A stretch of DNA of 5,867 nucleotides, from contig CAJWZN010000078.1 of assembly GCA_913050105.1 (NCBI GenBank), forward strand, positions 1-5,867, given 5' to 3'. Position 1 is the stretch's first letter. Each line of letters begins with the position of its first letter. Under the pieces are notes generated by a model. That model ran no database searches. It saw only the letters and a program-made list of their open reading frames with translations, and had not been told where the DNA came from. Source of the DNA: an uncultured Synechococcus sp. Its GTDB lineage: Bacteria; Cyanobacteriota; Cyanobacteriia; PCC-6307; Cyanobiaceae. Shown one piece after another: positions 1 to 5,657 of the stretch. The position numbers and the translations under genes were made by a program.

Positions 1-39
1 AGGCAGCCTGCTGCGGGTCAAAGTGCAACCACCAACCCC

Positions 40-79
40 AAAAACAAAAACCGGGGAATCCCTTACGGAATCCCCCGGT
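40..79 (-). terminator. Rho-independent terminator of the asd-dapA-rnj cluster
   Basis: Read on the minus strand, positions 79-50 form a 13-bp hairpin followed by the tract TTTTTGTTTTT (50-40; its first U also closes the stem). The loop is GTAA, a GNRA tetraloop closed by a C-G pair. In the minus-strand RNA the stem is fully paired with two G-U wobbles; in plus-strand RNA those two positions become A-C mismatches and no U-tract follows, so the orientation is clear. It lies 37 bases past the rnj stop codon, with nothing else between, and should end the rnj transcript. The single G interrupting the T-tract is the only imperfection. Confidence 0.9.
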
Positions 80-115
80 GCCTCCTGGCTTCAGCGACTG
101 CTGCGCCGCCGCTGA

Positions 116-2128
116 TCAGGCGGTAGCGGAACGACGACGACGGGTGCGGCCGGTGGGCATCTCAGGTTCAGGAGCTGGCTTGGCATGCACTTTCTCCACG
201 ACCGCAGCCGCGGCTGCGACAGGGGCTGCTGGTCGAGCAGGAGCAGCATCGGCACGACTGGCCTGACGGATCGGTGCGGGCGTACCGACGCCGTTGTTCT
301 GACCATTGCGACGGACGGGATGACCCCCGCCACCACCGCGGCGGCCACGCGAGGAGGGGCGGTCGTCGGGCTCCGCATCGGCACGCCCCTTGTAAACAGC
401 AGTACCCGCGGGAGCTGGCTGAACCAGGCAAAGGATCAGAGGCTCCACCTGCAGTTCACGGCGCATACGACGGCCGAGACCGACTTCCACCTCGCGCTGC
501 ACACCCATCCAGTCCACCTCCGGAGCTTTACCACCGGTGTTGCGACTGAGCTGCTTCCACTTGTTCTCCAAAACCCAGGTGATCTCCCGCTCGGTCCAGA
601 GCGACATCTTGCGCGCGTCGGCCGTGGTGACCACACCCCGCAAATTCACCCGCGGCGGCGCCACCATGGCCCCGTCAGTACTGACCGCCGTAAGGATGGT
701 CACGACACCATCTTCAGCCAGCTGCTGACGCTCCTTGAGCACCCTGGCGTCAACGATTCCATTGCGGGACTGGTCCAGCAGCTCAATGCCGGCCTTGACC
801 GGGTCACCACGGCGGATCGAATCCGGAGTGAGTTCAATCACATCTCCGTTGTTGATGATCAGCGTGTTGTTCTCAGGCACACCCATGGAATGACCGGTGC
901 GGGCGTGCTGCACAAGCATCCGGTGCTCACCGTGAACGGGAACGAAAAACTTCGGCCGCGTCAGGGCCAGCATCAACTTCTGGTCCTCCTGGAAGCCATG
1001 GCCGGACACGTGAATGCCCTCGCCTTTGCCATACACGACCTTGGCGCCAAGCATCATCAGCTTGTCAATCGTGTTCACCACAGAAATGGTGTTCCCGGGA
1101 ATCGGGCTGGCGGAGAAAATAATCGTGTCGCTGGTTTTGACCTTCACCTGTGGATGCTCACCACGGGAGATGCGGCTGAGTGCAGCCAACGGTTCTCCCT
1201 GGCTGCCAGTCATCAGCAACAACGTTTCGCGATCGGAAACATCGTTGATCTGTTTGATCGGGACGAACAATTCATCTGGAGCCCGCATGTAGCCGAGCTC
1301 ACGAGCCTTGGCGATCACATTGAGCATCGAGCGGCCCAGCAAGCCCACCTTGCGGCCATTCTTGAGCGCAAGCTCAAGAATCATCGAAACCCGATGAATC
1401 GAGCTGGCGAAGGTGGTGACAATGACCCGCCCTTCTGCATTGGCGATGTGGCGATCGAGATTGGCGAACACCGAACGCTCAGGCGGACAGAAACCCGGCA
1501 CCTCGGCATTGGTGGAATCACTGAACAAGCAGAGAACACCCTTCTCACCATGGTGAGCCAGACGGGCCATGTCGAAATGCTCCCCGTCCACCGGGGTGTG
1601 ATCAAACTTGAAGTCACCGGTGAAGACCACGGTTCCCACGGGTGTGGTGATGGCCAGCGAGTAGCTGTCCGCCATCGAGTGGGTGTTGCGAATGAACTCC
1701 ACTGAGAAGTGCTGGCCCACCTTCACCACTTCGCGTGGACTCACGGTCTGGAGCGTGGTTTGCTTGCTGACACCCGCCTCATCCATTTTCCCGGTGAGCA
1801 GTGAAAGGGCCAGCCGTGGTCCATAAATCACCGGAATGTTGAAGTGCTTGAGGTGGTGCGAGATGCCACCGATGTGATCTTCATGACCGTGGGTCACGAT
1901 CATTCCGCGGATGCGTTTCTGGTTCTCGCGCAGGAACGTTGTGTCAGGCAGCACCACATTCACACCGTGCATTCCGTCACTTGGGAAAGCCAGCCCGGCA
2001 TCCACGAGCATCAGGTCGTCGCCGTACTCAAAAACGCAGGTGTTCTTGCCGATCTCATGCAGACCACCCAGGGGAATCACCCTCAAGCAAGGGTCCTGAG
2101 CCTTTCCGGATTGTGTGTTGTTAATCAT
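116..2128 (-). CDS. rnj: Ribonuclease J (metallo-beta-lactamase/beta-CASP RNase)
   Basis: A 670-residue ribonuclease J, a cytoplasmic zinc-dependent nuclease that cuts RNA internally and degrades it 5' to 3' in mRNA decay and RNA maturation. The metallo-beta-lactamase core shows HGHEDH at 80-85 (metal ligands H80, H82, D84, H85), NTHS at 148-151 (H150) and TGDFKFD at 170-176 (D172). The beta-CASP part shows TGSQGEP at 307-313, SGHG at 375-378 and VHGEH near 398-402 (H399). A C-terminal RNase J domain follows to about 575. From about 575 to 670 is a low-complexity tail: an RGG-like patch (594-602), an Ala/Pro-rich stretch (about 628-645) and the end RTRRRRSATA. The tail is longer than in typical RNase J proteins of about 550-560 residues. 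The ATG at 2128 gives a normal N-terminus, but no Shine-Dalgarno is visible. It lies 47 bases after dapA on the same strand and is followed by a terminator, so it is probably the last operon gene. Family assignment is firm; the role of the tail is unknown from sequence alone. Confidence 0.97.
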   Translation of the reverse strand: MINNTQSGKAQDPCLRVIPLGGLHEIGKNTCVFEYGDDLMLVDAGLAFPSDGMHGVNVVLPDTTFLRENQKRIRGMIVTHGHEDHIGGISHHLKHFNIPVIYGPRLALSLLTGKMDEAGVSKQTTLQTVSPREVVKVGQHFSVEFIRNTHSMADSYSLAITTPVGTVVFTGDFKFDHTPVDGEHFDMARLAHHGEKGVLCLFSDSTNAEVPGFCPPERSVFANLDRHIANAEGRVIVTTFASSIHRVSMILELALKNGRKVGLLGRSMLNVIAKARELGYMRAPDELFVPIKQINDVSDRETLLLMTGSQGEPLAALSRISRGEHPQVKVKTSDTIIFSASPIPGNTISVVNTIDKLMMLGAKVVYGKGEGIHVSGHGFQEDQKLMLALTRPKFFVPVHGEHRMLVQHARTGHSMGVPENNTLIINNGDVIELTPDSIRRGDPVKAGIELLDQSRNGIVDARVLKERQQLAEDGVVTILTAVSTDGAMVAPPRVNLRGVVTTADARKMSLWTEREITWVLENKWKQLSRNTGGKAPEVDWMGVQREVEVGLGRRMRRELQVEPLILCLVQPAPAGTAVYKGRADAEPDDRPSSRGRRGGGGGHPVRRNGQNNGVGTPAPIRQASRADAAPARPAAPVAAAAAVVEKVHAKPAPEPEMPTGRTRRRRSATA

Positions 2129-2175
2129 TGAAGAGATTGCGAAAACTTGTTTGCGTGAGCCGTTAAGCCGGACGG

Positions 2176-3084
2176 TCAGGTCTGACGAAGGGCGTTCAGA
2201 GTGATGGCAAGGCTTGATCTCATTGCTTCAGGCAAGGGGGAAAGGGGAAGACGAGGGGGTCCGACGGGCCAACCGTTCAATTCCAGGGCGGCTTTGACGG
2301 GAATCGGATTGGTGGTGGCGAACAAGGCCTGGAACAGTGGGATCAGTGCTTCGTGCTGGGCCAAGGCTGTAGCGCCATCGCCACTCAGGTAGGCCTCGAT
2401 CATGCTGCGAATCTCCGGTCCAGCCACATGGCTGGCAACGCTCACCACACCAACAGCACCAACGGCGAGCATCGGCAGAGTCAGACCGTCATCTCCGCTG
2501 TAGATCGCCAGCCGGGGGCCGCAGGCCAGCCGCAAGGCGGTCACTTCTTCAGTAGTGCCACTGGCAGCCTTGAAGCTCACCACGTTGGGGCAGTCCATCA
2601 GCCGCGCGACGGTCTGCGGCTGAATCGCACAACCCGTGCGCCCGGGGATGTTGTAAATCATCAGTGGAAGATCAGGCGCCGCCTCTGCCACGGACCGGAA
2701 ATGTGCCTCCAGCCCGTCCTGGGGAGGCTTGTTGTAGTAAGGCACCACCACCAAGGCACCATCAGCGCCGGCAGCCGCCGCTTCACGGGTTGCATCCACC
2801 GCTTCAGCCGTGCTGTTGCTGCCCGTGCCTGCCAGAACCTGAGCATTGGAACCCACGGACTCCCGAACCACCTGAAGCAGTTGCAGTTGTTCCTGCCAGC
2901 TGAGAGCAGGGGATTCACCTGTGGTGCCACACACCAGCAGGCCATCGGAGCCCTGATCCACAAGATGCCTGGCCAGGCGTCCTGCCAGGACGAAATCCAC
3001 CGCACCACTGGCATCAAAAGGGGTCACCATCGCGGTGACCACACGTCCAAAGGGGGTTGGAGACAGGGTCGTGGCGTTGGTCAT
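2176..3084 (-). CDS. dapA: 4-hydroxy-tetrahydrodipicolinate synthase (DHDPS)
   Basis: A 302-residue DapA, a cytoplasmic class I aldolase-type enzyme that condenses pyruvate with aspartate semialdehyde, the committed step to diaminopimelate and lysine. Visible motifs are GTTGES at 53-58, PYYNKP at 115-120, YNIPGRT at 144-150 and FKAASG at 171-176, with K172 the expected Schiff-base lysine. Y144 and R149 match E. coli Tyr133 and Arg138. SGDDG (196-200) and NPIPVKAAL (259-267) complete the TIM barrel and C-terminal helices. Length is usual for the family (about 290-300). Its ATG overlaps the asd stop codon (ATGA on the minus strand), which suggests translational coupling; only a weak AGAAG precedes the start. 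Aligned to the E. coli lysine-feedback site, N90 and E94 are kept, but His53 is Trp63 and His56 is Gln66; Trp at the first of these positions is a plant DHDPS feature. The substrate is made by the product of the gene just upstream, which supports the call. Confidence 0.97.
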   Translation of the reverse strand: MTNATTLSPTPFGRVVTAMVTPFDASGAVDFVLAGRLARHLVDQGSDGLLVCGTTGESPALSWQEQLQLLQVVRESVGSNAQVLAGTGSNSTAEAVDATREAAAAGADGALVVVPYYNKPPQDGLEAHFRSVAEAAPDLPLMIYNIPGRTGCAIQPQTVARLMDCPNVVSFKAASGTTEEVTALRLACGPRLAIYSGDDGLTLPMLAVGAVGVVSVASHVAGPEIRSMIEAYLSGDGATALAQHEALIPLFQALFATTNPIPVKAALELNGWPVGPPRLPLSPLPEAMRSSLAITLNALRQT

Positions 3085-4106
3085 GGCTTCTGGATCAGTA
3101 GTTCTGCGATCTGCACCGCGTTGAGCGCAGCCCCTTTCCGGATCTGATCACCGCAAAGCCACAGTTCCAGGGAATTGGGGTTGCTGATGTCCTGCCGGAT
3201 ACGGCCCACCGCCACAGGATCGCGGCCGGTGACATCCGTGGGCATCGGGAAACGATTGGCCGCAGGATCCTCGATCAGCTCAACTCCTGCGGCCTGAGAC
3301 AGCACCCGCCGCGCTTCGTCCACTGGAAAAGGCTGCTCGAACTCCACATTCACAGCCTCGGAATGGGCCCTGAGCACGGGCACCCTCACGCAGGTGGCCG
3401 TGAATCGCAGATCGGGCAGACCCATGATCTTTCGGGTCTCATTCACCATTTTCATCTCCTCCTCGCAGTAGCTGTTGTCCTGCAGCGGCGAGTTGTGCAG
3501 GAAGAGGTTGAAGGCCAGGGAATACGGCAACACCTCCCCTTGAGGAGTGCCGCCATCAAGCACCGTTTGCGACAAAGTTTTGAGCTCTTCCATGGCACGT
3601 GCACCGGCACCGCTGGCGGATTGATATGTGCTCACCACCACACGGGTCATCGGCCGTAGCGCTGCCAGGGGAGCCAAGGCCAGCGTGAGCAGGATCGTGG
3701 TGCAGTTGGGATTTGCAATCACACCCTGATGCTCCAGCGCAGCCTCGGGATTGACCTCCGGAACCACCAAGGGGACTCCCTCCTCCATCCGAAAGGCGCT
3801 CGAGTTGTCCACCATCACGGCACCCGCTTTGGTGATCGCATCACGCCAGTGTTTCGATACGGATCCGCCGGCCGAAGCCAACACCAGATCAACGCCTTTG
3901 AAAGATTGGGCCGTCACCTCTTCAACGGTGAGCGTGAGTCCGTTCCAGGTCTGGGTTTGTCCAGCGGAGCGAGCCGAAGCCAGCAGCTTCAATTCAGCAA
4001 CCGGAAAATTGCGCTCTTTCAGCAGAGCCAACAGTTCCTGGCCTACGGCACCACTGGAACCAAGAACTGCAACATTGAGAGGACGGGCAGGAAGAGACGA
4101 AGTCAA
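3081..4106 (-). CDS. asd: Aspartate-semialdehyde dehydrogenase
   Basis: A 341-residue NADPH-dependent enzyme that reduces beta-aspartyl phosphate to aspartate semialdehyde, the branch point for lysine/diaminopimelate, threonine and methionine. The N-terminal Rossmann fold shows VAVLGSSGAVG at 12-22. NPNC at 132-135 holds the nucleophile C135, SASGAG is at 163-168, and RVPVLRAHSE at 241-250 holds the expected general base H248. A C-terminal KGAALNAVQIAE helix (324-335) ends the family signature. Overall it resembles the Gram-positive-type enzyme. The start chosen is TTG at 4106: no ATG or GTG lies between the upstream in-frame stop (4145-4143) and the Rossmann motif, and only nine residues precede NVAVLG. 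No clear Shine-Dalgarno is seen. An ATT at 4130 is a remote alternative start. The gene is first in the cluster and overlaps dapA by four bases, so its promoter should lie in the divergent region before tig. Confidence 0.96.
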   Translation of the reverse strand: MTSSLPARPLNVAVLGSSGAVGQELLALLKERNFPVAELKLLASARSAGQTQTWNGLTLTVEEVTAQSFKGVDLVLASAGGSVSKHWRDAITKAGAVMVDNSSAFRMEEGVPLVVPEVNPEAALEHQGVIANPNCTTILLTLALAPLAALRPMTRVVVSTYQSASGAGARAMEELKTLSQTVLDGGTPQGEVLPYSLAFNLFLHNSPLQDNSYCEEEMKMVNETRKIMGLPDLRFTATCVRVPVLRAHSEAVNVEFEQPFPVDEARRVLSQAAGVELIEDPAANRFPMPTDVTGRDPVAVGRIRQDISNPNSLELWLCGDQIRKGAALNAVQIAELLIQKP

Positions 4107-4273
4107 ACGATGGGGTGAAAGGACATCAATGCTTCTGACTGATCAATGTTGTCCATCACATGCAGAGAAGGTGACGAAAGCAACAAAGCGTTGATCACAC
4201 CTTACCGGGATGGGTCGAAAAGCAATCGTTTCTTAAAGTGCGCTGCTGCCCTGCCGATTCCCGCAATCCCGCC
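4107..4273. promoter_or_regulatory. Divergent asd / tig intergenic region
   Basis: These 167 bases separate the divergent starts of asd (minus) and tig (plus), so they should contain promoters for both. I find no convincing -35/-10 pair on either strand; the best partial matches are TAAAGT at 4234-4239 (plus, 4 of 6 to TATAAT, no -35) and TTGCTT-17-TGTGAT on the minus strand. Two palindromic TGATCA sites, extended to an inverted pair TGATCAA (4140-4146) and TTGATCA (4191-4197), lie 51-52 bases apart, about five helical turns. The right part carries one copy of the repeat described at the tig start. No lysine riboswitch is evident, and the asd leader would be too short for a full one. Confidence 0.55.
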
Positions 4274-4313
4274 ATGAGCGCTGCTGCCCTGAACGTCACC
4301 ACCGAATCCCGCC
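4240..4313 (+). repeat. Imperfect tandem duplication across the tig start
   Basis: The 14-mer GCGCTGCTGCCCTG occurs at 4240-4253 and again at 4278-4291. The 9-mer AATCCCGCC follows each copy, at 4265-4273 and 4305-4313. The two blocks are offset by 38 and 40 bases, with an unlike middle of 11 and 13 bases. One unit lies in the tig leader; the other spans codons 2 to 14 of tig. It reads as a decayed tandem duplication of about 38-40 bases, though GC-rich chance similarity is not excluded for the 9-mer. Confidence 0.6.
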
Positions 4314-5614
4314 CCGGCAGCCGACTGGCGGTGACGGTGACGCTTCCCGGAGAGCGGACCAAGGCCGGATACGACGACGCCATCAACAAGCTGAGTCGCA
4401 GTGTGAACCTCCCCGGATTCCGGAAGGGCAAGGTGCCTCGCACCGTGGTGGTTCAGCAGATCGGCAGCCTGCGGATCAAAGCAACGGCACTTGAAAATTT
4501 GGTGGATGCGGCCTGGCGGGACGCCATCAAGCAGGAATCTCTGGAACCGATCAGTCAGCCTGATCTGACCGATGGCTTCGAAGGATTGCTGGAGAGCTTC
4601 CAGCCCGGCAGCGACGTCAGCTTCACCCTGGAGGCAGACGTTGCCCCCACACCGACACTCAAAGGCACCAAAGGATTAAAGGCCGAATTCGAGACCGTCG
4701 CCTACGACGCCTCCAAGGTCGACGCGATGATCGAGGACTCACGCAAGCAGCTGGCCACGGTGGTGCCGGTGGAGGGGCGTGCCGCCGAGAAGGGCGACAT
4801 AGCGGTGCTGGGCTTCAAAGGCACCTACAGCGATGACGGAACTGAAATCGATGGCGGCAGCGCTGATTCGATGGATGTGGATCTCGAGCACGGCCGCATG
4901 ATCCCAGGTTTCATCGAAGGGGTGATCGGGATGAAGGCCGGTGAAACCAAGACGGTCGACTGCCAGTTCCCCGATGACTACCCCAAGGAGGACGCCAGGA
5001 GTCGTAAGGCCGCCTTCGAAATCGAACTGAAAGACCTCAAGACCCGGGAACTGCCTGAGCTTGATGACGCCTTTGCCAAGCAAGCCAGCGAGCAGGAGAC
5101 CTTGGCCGATCTACGCAAGGACCTGGAACAGCGCCTGAAGGACGACGCCGAGCGCCGTCAAACCAGCAACCGCCGCGACGCACTCGTCGCAGCTTTGGTG
5201 GAGCAGCTCGAGGTGGAGCTTCCCGAGGCCCTGATTCAGCAGGAAAGCCGCAATCTGCTGGAACAGACCGCCGCTCAGTTCGCACAGCAGGGAATGGACG
5301 TGAAATCCCTTTTCACACCTGATCTGGTCCGCAACCTGATGCAGAACTCCCGCCCGGAAGCCGAGGAGCGCCTGCGTCGCAGCTTCGCCCTCACCGCTCT
5401 GGCCGAAGCCGAGAGCATCTCCGTGGATGACAAAGCTGTGGACGACAAAGTTGAGGAGGTCAAGAAAGACCTGTCTGACGACGCCAAGATCGATCCGGAC
5501 CGCCTGCGACAGGCCGTGATGGATGACCTGATTCAGGAGCAGCTGATGAGCTGGCTCGAGGAGAACAGCACGCTCACCGAAAAGGCACCGTCCAAGGCGG
5601 ACGCCGAGAGCTGA
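4274..5614 (+). CDS. tig: Trigger factor (ribosome-associated chaperone/PPIase)
   Basis: A 446-residue trigger factor that binds the ribosome near the exit tunnel and folds nascent chains. Domain order is normal: an N-terminal ribosome-binding domain (about 1-130) with the signature GFRKGKVP at 48-55, an FKBP-type peptidyl-prolyl isomerase domain (about 165-255) with HGRMIPGFIEGVIGMKAGE at 206-224, and a helical C-terminal chaperone domain (about 256-432) beginning after RELPELDDAFAK. The last 15 or so residues are polar and probably disordered. The ATG at 4274 is chosen over the upstream in-frame GTG at 4238: the GTG would add MRCCPADSRNPA, which is unlike the family N-terminus, whereas MSAAALNVTTE runs straight into the first strand. 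No Shine-Dalgarno precedes the ATG, in keeping with many cyanobacterial genes. It diverges from asd and is followed after 43 bases by clpP, the classical bacterial tig-clpP arrangement. Confidence 0.97.
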   Translation: MSAAALNVTTESRPGSRLAVTVTLPGERTKAGYDDAINKLSRSVNLPGFRKGKVPRTVVVQQIGSLRIKATALENLVDAAWRDAIKQESLEPISQPDLTDGFEGLLESFQPGSDVSFTLEADVAPTPTLKGTKGLKAEFETVAYDASKVDAMIEDSRKQLATVVPVEGRAAEKGDIAVLGFKGTYSDDGTEIDGGSADSMDVDLEHGRMIPGFIEGVIGMKAGETKTVDCQFPDDYPKEDARSRKAAFEIELKDLKTRELPELDDAFAKQASEQETLADLRKDLEQRLKDDAERRQTSNRRDALVAALVEQLEVELPEALIQQESRNLLEQTAAQFAQQGMDVKSLFTPDLVRNLMQNSRPEAEERLRRSFALTALAEAESISVDDKAVDDKVEEVKKDLSDDAKIDPDRLRQAVMDDLIQEQLMSWLEENSTLTEKAPSKADAES

Positions 5615-5657
5615 GCAGCGCCCATAGATTGACCACACTCAGTACGAGATCGAGAGC
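5615..5657 (+). promoter_or_regulatory. tig-clpP spacer with possible clpP promoter
   Basis: A 43-base gap between the tig stop and the clpP start. It contains TAGATT at 5625-5630, a 4-of-6 match to a sigma-70-type -10 box, which would place a start site some 20 bases before the clpP GTG. No good -35 is seen in the end of tig. No hairpin with a T-run is present, so tig transcripts could also run on into clpP. The promoter is a suggestion only. Confidence 0.25.

Noticed and set aside
1..39. Possible gene end or hairpin (GCAGC-CT-GCTGC at 3-14)
   Set aside because: Too short to call a gene; the inverted repeat leaves only a two-base loop and has no T-run.
185..1705. A 506-codon open frame on the plus strand, opposite rnj
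   Set aside because: It lies wholly inside the convincing RNase J gene on the other strand. Its product is rich in His, Arg and Gly without any domain I recognise, as expected for the shadow of a GC-rich gene.
2353..3147. A 264-codon open frame on the plus strand, opposite dapA
   Set aside because: It is antisense to a complete dapA with all catalytic motifs, has no recognisable domain and runs across the asd-dapA junction; a shadow frame.
4107..4237. Lysine riboswitch or attenuator before asd
   Set aside because: The space is only about 130 bases, no lysine-box elements or terminator hairpin are visible, and no Lys-rich leader peptide is seen on the minus strand.
4238..4273. Upstream in-frame GTG start for trigger factor
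   Set aside because: It would add MRCCPADSRNPA, unlike trigger factor N-termini, and part of it comes from the duplicated repeat; the ATG at 4274 fits the family.
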